A DNA stretch of 64,000 nt from Dastarcus helophoroides (lineage: Eukaryota; Arthropoda; Insecta; Coleoptera; Bothrideridae), in NCBI GenBank assembly GCA_028583605.1, contig CM053328.1:34083578-34147577 (forward strand), in the 5' to 3' direction. Of this stretch, positions 30,355 to 42,500 are shown in pieces. Below the pieces are notes generated by a model that had not been told where the DNA came from, made no database searches, and saw only the letters and a program-made list of their open reading frames with translations. Each line of letters opens with the position of its first letter. Position 1 is the stretch's first letter. A program made the position numbers and the translations under genes.

Positions 30355-32856
30355 CAGGGCTTCGCACCGGAACTGAACCGAAAAGTGGAAACCGAAAAAA
30401 ACCGTTATTTTCGTAGGAACGAAAACCGGAACGGAACCGGAAAAAATTTCGGTTTATTTCGGTTCGTTGAATTTATATACTTAAAATAATTTTTACTTTA
30501 CCTTTTAGTTTGAAAGTTTTTTTAGACATTTTAATTTATTTTTTAAAATTTTACACAAACCCATTCAACTTTAATTTCAAAGTTATGAGTCTTTCAGTAT
30601 TTCATTTTTTAAAATCAGATTAGAAACTCACAAGTTCCACATTTTCTAGAAAATAGTGACTTTATTTTCAGAATTTTAATTTGAATTATTTTAAAATTTT
30701 TTTAACTATCTTCAAATTTGGACTTTTTTCTGGAAATATTTCTTTTCTTCGTTGAGTTTAAAATAAAAAAAAAATTATCTTCTGTTGTAACTTTGGAATA
30801 AAGCAGTAGCGTGATTTTCATTCGAGCTAGGGAAACTCGACTTTCCTTATAATTTTTTTCGCAAATTCGAGTTTTTCTAGAAATTTGAACTTTTTTTTAG
30901 AAAACTCCAAATTTACTTCTTTCCGTAAACGTCAATTTTCTTTTCCTAATTTTTTGAAGTTATCAGTCAAATTTTAGATTTCTTGACATTTTTTTCATTC
31001 AAATTCCACTTTGATTTTAGTAATCCATTTTTTTTAGAAATCCCAAATTTAAATTCTTTTGATTTTTTACGCTGTCGACTTCCTAAGACTTTCTATAAGT
31101 CCAGGATATGATTTTTTCTCTCGCTGAAATCTCGCAATTTCAAATTTAATCCAGAAATTTTTAAATTTCAAATTATAATTTCTCGAAAAAAATACAAAAT
31201 TATATTCCAATTTAAAGCTAAGATCTTGAAATTGGGGTCGGAATTTTTAGAGTAAATTTGAAATGATGACATCTTAGAAAATGTCTAATTTAAATTTCCA
31301 ATGAGTTTGTTTACGCTAGAATAGTAATTTTTATTCTGAACATTTTGATTTTTTTTTCCAAAGATTTCGACTTAAGCGATATTTTTTCAGACTGCTTAGA
31401 ATTTAGGAGTCAAATTTGTGTTTTTTAAATATTAATTGTTTTCACGAAACTTCTGATATAAACTCCAAAGTTTGGCCCTTTGCTCCTTGAACTGTTTTGT
31501 CAAAAATCGATTCTCAGAATATTAAATTTCTTTACACACTTTGGAGCTACTGTTGAAATTTTTCCTAAAATTTCGTCTTTAAAATTGAAATTCACGGAAA
31601 ATTTGTCGTTAATATTAAAATTTTAATTTTTTCATAGAACATTCAATTTTAGAAATAATTGAAATTGCATTTTTTGTGAATTTTTTTTTACTTTTACTTT
31701 AAAATATAGGTTACAAATTTCAAATTTTTGCCCAGAATGCTAGCAGAAGTTAGATTTCACATGCAAAACTGCTAATTTGAGTTTGAATATTTTACGCTAT
31801 ATTTTATTTTCAATTTTAATTCAAAATCTCGAAAGAATATCCAAATTTCAAGGAAAAAGTCAAAATTTTTGGAAAAAATTTAACTTTTGAGCAAAAATAA
31901 ACTAAATTTATGAATAACAATTTTTCAAAATTAATCTCATAATTTCGAATTTATGAATAACAATTTTTTAAAATTAATCTCATAATTTCGAATTCTGCAA
32001 CTTAAAAGGTTTCGAGCCAAGTCGAATATTCGAAAATTTCAAAAAATAATAATTGTCAACTCATAATTTCGAGAAAAATGTCTGGAATTAAAGAATACAA
32101 GGCAACCTGTCGATAAAAAGGGTTATACTTGCCAGGAAAAGACGAAATTTTGTTTAAAGTCGATATTATAGAAAAACAATAATAATAAAAACTTCAAATA
32201 AAACAGTTAAAATATCGAAAAAAGGTTAACCAAAACTTTCAGAAATTGTGAAATTTTCAGCAACATTTCCAGAAAAAATTAAATAGTTGGGTTAAGTTCA
32301 ATATTTCTAAATTAAGGTAGAAAGTCTGAGAACTCTTCTGTTAAGTTTTGAACTTTTTTTTTCGAAATTTTGACTGTTTCATCAAAATCTTAATTTAAAA
32401 CTTGAACTGAACTAGAAGTGGTCTTTTGGGTATATAATTTAAGGTTTTTATGGATATTTTAAGTTTAAATTTGAAATTTCTAAACCCGAAATTAATATCT
32501 ACTTTTTTATAAAGTTCAGTTTTTTTTTAAACTTGAGCCCAAATTGAACCAAAAATCCAAAGTTTCAGCTTGAAATTTTTAAACCTGAAAAATAGAAAAT
32601 ATTTTTCTTGAATTTTAGGCAAGGTCTCAGTAGTTATGTGTTGTAATATGAAGAAAAAAAGAACAACATTTTCTAAATTATGTTCGAAAATCAATTTTTA
32701 ATTCGAAAAACTTTTGAGGAATTACAAAATGAGTCGTCCGGAATTGAACCGAAAACCGTTTTTGTCGGAACGAAAACCGGAATTGAACCAATATAACTTT
32801 TTTGCCGGAACATAAGCCAAAAACCGAAACGAAAAAAATAGCGGTTCGAAGCCCTG
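30355..32856. mobile_element. Non-autonomous hAT element with GAAAACCGGAA sub-terminal repeats
   Basis: Ends CAGGGCTTCGCACCG and, reversed, CAGGGCTTCGAACCG, flanked by an exact 8-bp duplication GTTAAGAT at 30347-30354 and 32857-32864. Within about 130 bp of each end the motif GGAACGAAAACCGGAA and variants is repeated several times, probably transposase-binding repeats. The 2.5-kb interior is low-complexity A/T sequence without ORFs. Confidence 0.9.
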
Positions 32857-32864
32857 GTTAAGAT

Positions 32865-33523
32865 CAATGGATCGACAATTATATAAAAGAAAATATTTTA
32901 GGATCCTTAGAGGTAACTCTTTCAAATGATACATCACGCGATATATTAACTAAAACTTGATTTTTTGTTGACCAAATCAACCCCCCATTTATTATAAAAT
33001 ATTTATTTTTCTAATCGTTGGCTGGCGGTATTTGTCATCGAGAACAAACAAATCCCTACGTTACATAGTTTTCGAGGAACACTTCTTTGTGACAGACGAA
33101 CGGACGGACACGAAAGTGATATGTGTTCCGTTTTTCATTTTTAAGGTACGAAACACTAAAAATTGAAGTAAACTTTCGATTTTAAAGTTTAAATTACGGA
33201 AAAAATGTGACAATCTCTTTCTAGAGATTGTCACAACTCGTGATTGTCAAACTCGAGAGATTGTCAAACTCGAAACGTCGACATTTCTATGTCGACGTTT
33301 CGAGTTTGAATTAAAAATTTGTGGACAAAAAAGCAAAATAATTTATCAGTTGGAATAAAATGTTTAAAGAAATATGTGTCCTATTTGATGGCCAAAGTTT
33401 GCACAGAAAAGTCAGCTTATGTTTTGAATTGCTTGAAAGGAAGCAAATTGGGGGTTGCCTCGGGCGACAAAAGCTCTAAGCCTCCCATTTAAATGAATTT
33501 TTCATTAGAATTTATTTATTTAG
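32865..33523. other. 5' flank of the Cyt-b5-r gene with two perfect hairpins
   Basis: Non-coding. Contains GTGACAATCTC...GAGATTGTCAC (33207-33234) and, a few bases on, AAACTCGAAACGTCGACAT / ATGTCGACGTTTCGAGTTT around 33268-33311, separated by four bases. A splice acceptor TTTATTTAG ends at 33523 just before the first coding ATG, implying at least one upstream exon that I cannot place. Confidence 0.55.
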
Positions 33524-36500
33524 ATGCCCCCAAGATCTGAAAATGAGTACGTATCCACTTTGGGGTACAAAATCCCCAAACATAGAAATGCGCCATTCAG
33601 GTGCGGGGACCTGTGGCTGGATGACAGAAGAGATGCGGATGGCGCCGAAGGTTTGTGGAGAGTACATGATGGTTTGTACGATTTGACGAGTTTTATAAAA
33701 AAACACCCGGGAGGGCCCCAATGGCTCGAACTATCTAAGGTAAAAAAGTTCCCTACATGGGACAACTGTTTTACGATTAATTATTTCTTAGGGTACTGAT
33801 ATTACCGAAGCTTTCGAGGTACATCACTTATCGGAAAAACCGCTGGAAGTAATCAAGAATTACTACGTTAGAGATGCCAAAACTAAACGTAATAGTCCTT
33901 TCACGTTCAACGACGACGGTTTTTATAAGACATTAAAGCGGGAAATCGTAAAAGAATATGATAAATTGCCGAAGCAAACGACTAAATACACGGATTTGAT
34001 GGCCGATGGTCTTCTTATTGCCACCTTTATATTCTCTCTGCTTGCCGCCAGATACTGGAGTTACTGGTTGGCCGCTTTGGCTGGATATTGTTTAAACAGT
34101 TTGGTGGTGGCCGGTCATAATTATTTCCACAGAAAAGACAACTGGAGGATGTACTATTTTTCATTTTCTTTGATGCAAGTCAGGTAATTTTAAAAATATG
34201 TGATTAGACATTTATAAGGCAAGTTGTGTGATAATTTACGAAAATTAATTCATCGAATTCTCTATATTGCCAAGTTTAAGGTGGGTAATTAATATTAAAA
34301 CGCAAAAGTTGGTTTGATTTATATTATTGAGTTATTTTAGTGATAAAAGAAGTAAAAAAAAAGGTTCTCCACGGCACGGTCTCCCACGTGACAGGCGGGA
34401 ATACTGACCATTATACTACCTGATTCTGGTTCAGTGCTAACTTGTCGAACTAAAGATTGAACATTACTTTGTAATGTTAAAGGACGATAAGCTCTAGCAC
34501 TGATTCTTTGCTTCTCGTCATACATCTCTATCAATTCTATAGGTTTGAAATCTGCAGGAATTCCTCCAGATGCATAATGACATCATTTCATGAACATGTC
34601 TTTATCTTCGTTTTTGTTAGCAGTTTTATACTGCTTTATTGTTTTTCCAATTATCTGGAGTCTAGTTTTTTCGTCCTTGATGCCCTCTGTAGCAGTTATA
34701 GAAGCTGCTATAGCACAGTTTATGTTAGAGTTAGGTAATAGATGCCCACCTGATTGACAACTAGAATTGACTGTTATTTGGATTTGAGATAGACTTAAAT
34801 TGAATTCTGATGCCATTTATTGCATGTCATTACTGGAGAAGATTGCCCCAGCAAGAGCAGTCAGAAAAATTTTATTTATTGCCATAATTTCAGAGTAATT
34901 TATTAATCCCTCCAAAATTTCTATAGCAAGCAAAGAAGCCAAGTTTAATAAACTGTTTTAGCAGCAGGCTTCTTTCAATTGAAAAGGTTCTTAATAATGG
35001 ATCGTCCCATCTATCAGAATTTCCTGGATTATAGTTATCGTTCCTGCTGTTTATCCATTCTTCAGGCACATTAGCATATTCGTTGAAATCGTAGCAAGCC
35101 CAACTTCTATATTCTTTAGAGTTACCATCTATCCTCTTAACTCTTAATGGTAGTAAAAGTGAAGTGGCACATACTCTTATGTCTCCGTTGTAGGATGATT
35201 TAAGTAAAACTGCTCTCTTCAAATGTGAATGATCTCTGTCAAATTCATAAGGGTAAGACTCATCGACATGCTTCTCAACATAGAATATTTTTCCTTTTGT
35301 TCCATGGATGTCATCAGGTAGTCCTGCTTGTGTCTTGTAGTTTTTTGAAGCTGATGCAATATGTTTATTTACGTGATCAAAAAGACTTTCATTTCATTGT
35401 AATTCAGGAATTGTAGTGTGAAAGTGATATCCAGTGATCTCGCAATGATTTAAGGCATTCAGTCTTCCAGGAGTTAGATCATGTAGCTTTCCGTAACCGA
35501 TTAAGTTACGAGTTGGTGCCCCACATTGACGTTCAGTGCAGCGTATATTTTCTGGTAGCCAATCCTACCCCCACCCCCCGCTTTGAATGAAACCGCGTGC
35601 TACGTCGTTCGGAAAAATTTAAAGTTTTAACCGAATTTTCGTCGCGTGAAATTACTCAAAGTGACACCAATTGTCCGTCATAGTGTGTTACATGTTTTAT
35701 GTTATGGGCAGTTCATTCTGTTGAGTGTTTCATAGGAAAGCTGTCACAATATTGGACGTTAAGTATGTCAAATTGGAGGGAACATGAAATAGACCCGATT
35801 CGACAACAAATAAGGCTTAAAGATGGTTGGCTAAATAAAGCAGATTTCGAATTTACCTAGCAACAAATCCCAACAAGATCAGTGGCCGCAATAAAAAAGA
35901 AATACCTCGAAGTGAAAAACAATAATGCAGAGCATATTCGGTGAACACATTCAGGCCATATTTTGCGCCAAACACCATTCATGCAAGATGGTTTAATCTC
36001 CTCCCACGAATCGGAAATAATTTCTATGGCTTTCATAATGTTGAACTTTTTCCAAAACTCTAGCATGGTAGGCTTATCTTGTCCATCAGTCTCACTTAAA
36101 AGAAGTTTAAATGTTCGTCGAAGGTAATAACTTTTAAAAGTCGATATTTCTCCCTGATCCATCGCCTGAATAACTGGTGTCGTATTAGGCGGCAAAAATA
36201 CAAATTTCACGTTTTCTGACAACTCATCATCTTCATGGTAGACCCTTATTGACCGGAAATATTATGTTTTTTTCAATTTATTTAACATTTCTTCGGCCCA
36301 GTTTGGAACGAACGGACTCCGCAAATGGTGAGTGCTTCTAACTACCAAGCTGAATAGATTTCAGCGGTTAGGGACAGTAGTCACCAAGAGCATGTAAGTT
36401 CGACCCACAAGTGTAGTTCAATGCCGGAAGGGGTATTAGCCCTCGGAGTAGTTGTTTCTTGTGGATCGGGCTTCAAATATTTAAATTTTTAATATAGTAA

Positions 36501-39500
36501 ATTTTTAACACAGTAAATTGATGATGAAACGTCTATTCATGTTAAAATTTATTTATTTTTCTTTTTTATATAGTTCAAAAAAAAATTTTTATTTTTAAAT
36601 ATTTCTTCTTCATTGTTCCCTTTCCATGTTATGCACTGCTGACAAGCTCAAATGAGAGCGAAACATCGATGTCCAGTGCTACAACCTTTTTTATGTATTT
36701 TTTACATTTTCCTAATTTATCAAAAAACAAAATTTTTTTATTTTTTCCATATCTAATTTTTGATCTTCTATTTTTCATTATTCCTATTCTATGTAAAATA
36801 AACTAACCTCTTAATTTGTGAACTGTCTTGAAGTGACGTTTTCAATAAATTTAAATATCACGTAGTCGCATTTCAAAAATTGTTTAGAAAATTGTCAACA
36901 AACCATAAAAATTTAAATATTTCCAAACTGGGCCGAAGAAATGTTAAATAAATTGAAAAAAACTCATCATCATAAACTGGGTGGCCAGGAGCATTGTCTA
37001 CTAGGACCAAAGCCTTGAAGTTTAAGTTTTCCTTGTTGCAATAAGCTTTAATTTCTGGAATAGCAAAAGTTGAAACCCAGTTTTGAAATAATGATGTTGC
37101 CATTCATGCTTTTTTGTTTGCTCGCTAGTGGACAGGAAGCAGATTCTTTGAACAACCTTGCATAGCTATTGCATTTTCTGATTGATAAATGAGAAATGGT
37201 TTAAATTTGAAATCACCATTTGCATTACCACCAAGAAGAACAGTCAGTCTATCCTTGCTAGCTTTAAATCCTGGCGCAGATTTTTCTGTTTTAGATATGA
37301 AAGTTCTGTTAGGCAGACGTTTCCAAAATAACCCAGTCTCATCAACATTAAAGACTTGTTTCGGATCATAGCCACCTTCATGAATTAATGCTTTTAACTC
37401 TGTCGGGTAGCGTTCTGCAGCAGTTAAATCAGCGCTAGCTTCTTCGTCTTAAAGAGCAATGCTGCAGATTTGCTCGAACCTTGAATCTCTCCAACCAGCC
37501 CTGACTAGCTTAAAATGTTTCATGTTTGTCTGTATTACTACCACTAGCATTATCGTTGGATGCTGCTTTACTTTTTATGTCATCAAATAAGCTTTTTGCT
37601 TTCGTTGGAATTACCATTTTACTTAATGGTATTCTCTGCGCCACTTGATTTTCAACACAAATAGAAAGCAAGGACTCCATTTTGATCATCAAAGCACTCC
37701 TTGTACGGGTCATCGTTTAGCATCTAATGATGTTGCAGATTTTGCAGCCTCTCTTATTTTATCCCCATCTCGATCTCTAATAGTTCTGACAGTTGTTGCA
37801 GCCAGACCAACAGCCTTTGCTATCTCCACAGCTTTCTCTCCCTTATCAAATCGTCGCAGAATATCTAATTTTGTCTCCAAGCTGATAGTTTTCTTTTATT
37901 TTTGGTAATTCTACCAGCAACGCCCTTTCCACTCATTTGGCTAAAAAAATTACAAGTGTATGTAAAAAAAAATAATAGAACTCTGCCAATAAATAAATTG
38001 GAAAAATATTTACCTTTTTTGTAACCAGAAACAACCCGTAAAAATTTATTATTCTCTTTTAAAAAAAAGCACAACACACTAATTGAAACGTTACAAAAAG
38101 CACAACAAAGTGAAAATAAAACTGTATTAAAATTGCGTTGCGTTGCGGTGCGTTGGGTTAGAAAGGGAATCCCTGAGTTTTGATGGCATGGCGCAATTAG
38201 AAACACGTGGTGCCATCATTTAGAAAAAAAAAAGAAAATTTCAAAAAAATTTAAAAGAAAAATTAAAGACGCGAACTCAAAAGAACGCAACCTTGAAAAT
38301 CTAACGACGCACAGTGAAAATTAGTAATAATTAAGCAGCGACGCAACTTCGAAAAAATGCAAAACGAAACGACGCAAAGCGAGGTATTGCTGTATATATA
38401 GCAGGAGTTCTACCAAGGAAAACAATATTAAGAAAAAAGGGGGCTTATAAAGCAAAACATCTTATCACAGAGAGAAAAATCAAAAAACTAGAAAACCACA
38501 TCAAAAGGGCAAGTTAAATAACTGAGAAAAGGGGCGAAAAACTAAGCAGGAGGCTTCTGGGGGAAATGAAAATAATAAAAGAACCTCAAAATGACACCAA
38601 GGCAATATTTAACATCTAAGAGGGAGGGGCAAAGAGTGCCGCAGGAAAGATTGAGCTGAAAAGAAGAGCCGAAGTGAATCACCTAAGGTATAGATTCGAG
38701 AACAAACCATCCATAGTGGTCCTAGACAAAAACAAAGATAAGAAACACAACTTGACTAAACAAAGAGTTGAAGAATTCTATAGTAATCTCTATAAACAAG
38801 CAAAGGGAAATACTGCTGCCCCAATCTTTAATAAATGGTTACGAGATCTGAAGAAATTCTCCAAAAAGCAACAATTGAGACCTGACGTTATCGAACAAGG
38901 GGTGAACAAAGCATTAAGAAAGACTGCACCTTGGAAAGCTACAGGTGAAGACCAAATACCAACATACCTATATAAAATATTGCCAGCAGCAAAAAATTAC
39001 TTAATCACCTACACTACTGATATCCTGAACAACTAAGCAAAGTTCACTGATTCAGATGTCAGAGCCACTGTAACCCTGTTATACAAGAAAGGAGACGACA
39101 CAAATCCTGCAAATTACCGACCAATTTCATTGCTCAACACAGATCATAAGCTAACCACAGCAGTTATCACAGATCTTATCAAAAATGCACTGCCTGATTG
39201 GGCTATTCCTCTGGAACAGATGGCAAGGGAGAATGTTTGGGGTACAGCCCATGGACTGCTACTCGATAAAAGCAGCAATTCCTTGGCCAGATTAAACAGA
39301 ACCAGTAACTTTTCGTCATGGTTTGATGCTGAAAAGGCCCCCGACTCTATACATCACCGATGTCTGAAAAGACTAATCGATGGTCTCCCGCTCCACCAGA
39401 ATATCCGATACGCATTGAAAAATGCTATCAAATTGTGGTCGCTTAGAGTCCAAATAGATAAGAAGAGAACCAAACCAATTCCGTTACGTAGAGGCCTTCT

Positions 39501-42500
39501 ACAGGGCGATTCCATTAGCCCACTCTTGTTCGTACTAATGACAGCGGGTATTATCTCACATATATGGACTAACCCAGATATTTGTAGGGAAACTAAGTGT
39601 AAACACGAAACCATAGCGTTCATGGATGACTTCAAATGCCATGCTCCCACAAAAAATGGTATTAGATTGATAACCATGGAGCTCACAAAAGCCCTAGGGG
39701 AAATAGGCTTGAAGTTAAATATCGGCAAGTGCGGTATGTACTCCAGGAGCGCTACAAACGTGGAAGAAGAAGATGACAACGCGCCCTTCCTACCCCAAGT
39801 TAGGGAGGGGTACAAATATCTGGGACTTAAACAACTTGAACGGGATACGCTGCAGAATTTCGAAAGAGTGGAGACAAAGCTGGATGAAAATATCGAAACT
39901 ATTCTTCAATCACAACTCACAACAAAGCAAAAGGTCACGCTAATAAACAACACAGCAATCCTAGCAGTAATGTACGTAACAGCAAATATATATTCCGACG
40001 AAAGAAGAAATTCCACCCTCAAAAGATGCAGAGACCTGGATTCCAGAGTGCGAAAAAAGCTAATCGAATACAAAATGAAGGGAAAAACATCATCTAACGC
40101 AGCAGTATATTTACCGAGCAGAAAAGGCGGGCTAGGATAAGATCTATAGAGCACGTAAGCTTCGTTAAGAAAGGAATATATCTATTAAGACACAAAGACC
40201 TAAAAAGATGCCTTAAGATAAGCGAAACCTTAAAAAAAGCTGGCTGTAGCAACCCCCTAAGCGATATGGAAGCAATTACGCAAAAATACCAAGTCAACTT
40301 ACCAAATGAGGAAGACATCAAAAAGTGTTGCAAGAAGATCGCCAACGAGATAAACAAAAAATATTTAGAAAATTTCTAAGAGGAATGGTCCAGAAATATG
40401 CACTATGGCAAAGTGGTACTACAGGAGAAAAACAAAATATCATTCCCAGCCCTCTCATCTCCCAATCTCGACACCTGGAGAAGAGGAATACCAGCAACCG
40501 CCGCGGAAGAACAGATGCATGGACTGGATGCACAACCACATCAGCGCAACTGCAGACGAGGGTGTAATAAAAAAGAAACACCCTATTACATTTCCAGCGC
40601 CTGTATTGATAACGCATGTCACTCAACATGATAGTGTAGTAGACTGGACCCTCAAGACTTTAAGAGCACCAAAACACTATACCAGGAACCTCGAATTCAG
40701 CCAAGCTATCTGTAATGCACACAAAAAATTGATTACAGAAATCCTCTCAGTGATATGTAAACAATCACGCAAAAGTATCAGTCAACATATCAAATGAAGA
40801 AGACATCAAGAAGCGTTGTAACAAGATCACCAGCGAGATAAACAAAAAATATTTAGAAAATTTGTAAAAAGAATGGTCCAGAAATATGCACTATGGCAAA
40901 GTAGTCCTACAGGAGGAAAATAAAATCTCATTCCCAGTATTTTCATCCCCTAATTTCGACAGCCTGGAGAAGAGCAACCGCCGTGGAAGAGCAGATGCAT
41001 GGACTGGGGCACAACCGCATCAGCGCAACTGCAGACGAGGGTGCAGCAAAAGAGATACAGCCTATCACGTTTTCGCTGCTTGTATCGATAATGCACTATG
41101 TCACTCGACATGCTGGACCCTCAAGACCTTGCTGAAGACCTTAAGAGCGCCACAGCATTATACCAGAAACCTACAATTCGGCCAAGCCACCTGTAATGCC
41201 GTGTTCCAACTGCAAAACCTCCAGGTGACAATGCAAGTTGGTCAAAAGATCCTGACCGAAAGACGACTATACCACAACAAGCCAGACATCCTAGTAAAAC
41301 TTACAAATCCCGACGAAATCTTCATCATCGAGGTAGCGGTATCTCATATCCAAAATTGGCGTAACCAAGAGCAACTAAAGAGAACCAGGTATGCCATAAA
41401 CTCAGTCAACCATATTGCAGAGTTCAACCTGCCAAATGTAACCAGAGACCTCAATCTAGTCAACGAACTGCAGAGAATCTATAGATGCCCCACCAAACTA
41501 GCAATCTTCGTAGTAGGTTGCTATGGCGAGCTAATTTCCACCGCTGAACACAGAGAATTCTGCGATATGCTGAAGAAAAAATTGAGGGCTTCTCCTTGGG
41601 ATATTAAAAACTTATGCAACAGAGCCTCTTTCAATGTCGCAGTATCGACGGCGGAACATAATCCTAAAGAGGCTGAAAGAGCCAGCTAGAGAAGACTGAC
41701 CACCCCAATGCCCACTACCACTTATATGTTACCAATTTGTCTACTGTTCCTCCAATATGTGCAATTTTAACATTTTAACTTGTTTTTATTTATCAAGAGA
41801 TTTTATTAATGTGATTGCTTAGCTGTGATATAATTAATAGAAACCATATTGTTAAATTTTGACCATAATGCTTGTATTTTTATTAGTGTGCAAATTTCAT
41901 GTACGAAATGTAAAAATAAATGTACAATAAATAACTATACTACCGAGGAAGATACCTATTGATATATTTTGTAGCAATATAACTTAAACTCTTTTTTTAA
42001 TTAATAATTTTATTGCATTCTATTCATGTACCATGTATACGTATAAGAAAAATTCACATTTCGAGTTTAAGTTCGAAATTTCAAAGAAAAACTGGAGTGT
42101 TTGTCTGAACCCAAAGTTTCGTGGATCGAAATTTCGAAATTAGTGGTAAAATTTTGAGAAAAATCTAGGAAGAGTTGTAAGCTGACTTTAAAATCAATAT
42201 AGAAATTAGATGAAAAATAAATGCGTAAACTCGAAAAAAAAAATGAAACTTTTAACAGAAAATCGCTCTACTCGCCTAATGAAGATTTTTTTTATATTTT
42301 GGTTCTAAACGCGAGTGCTTAAAGTGAAGTATTTTCGAGAAAAACTGATAGACAGCAATTTTTAGGGAATGGAGAATAACGCACGTACTAAGTCACCATT
42401 TACACACCAACACCATAATCGATCTCGAAATATCCAACTTAGAGCCTTTCTTGAAATACTTACCAATACAACAGAAACCTTTGCAAAGATACGGCGCCAT

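Larger units (their letters stand above)
38391..41934 (+). mobile_element. R4/Dong-like non-LTR retrotransposon copy D
   Basis: The least decayed copy. It is 5'-truncated at about 38391 and has a 3' UTR from 41690 ending ...ACAATAAATAA at 41934, directly abutting CTATACTACCGAGGA, the start of the split tRNA-Asp. A near-duplicate TTATACTACC at 34411-34420 is the other side of the target duplication (9 of 10 bases). Coding is in the pieces 38674-40140 and 40886-41689, with one internal tandem duplication (about 40275-41250). Confidence 0.85.

Noticed and set aside
33512..33765. Minus-strand ORFs over the first desaturase exon
   Set aside because: Antisense to the conserved cytochrome b5 domain; the + frame has HPGG and splice sites.
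36301..36480. A tRNA gene in the centre of the hairpin element
   Set aside because: GTTCGACCCAC resembles a B box, but no cloverleaf could be drawn; kept only as a possible SINE hint.
39354..39815. Minus-strand 153-codon ORF
   Set aside because: Antisense to the reverse transcriptase of the R4-like element, whose catalytic FMDD motif is on the + strand.
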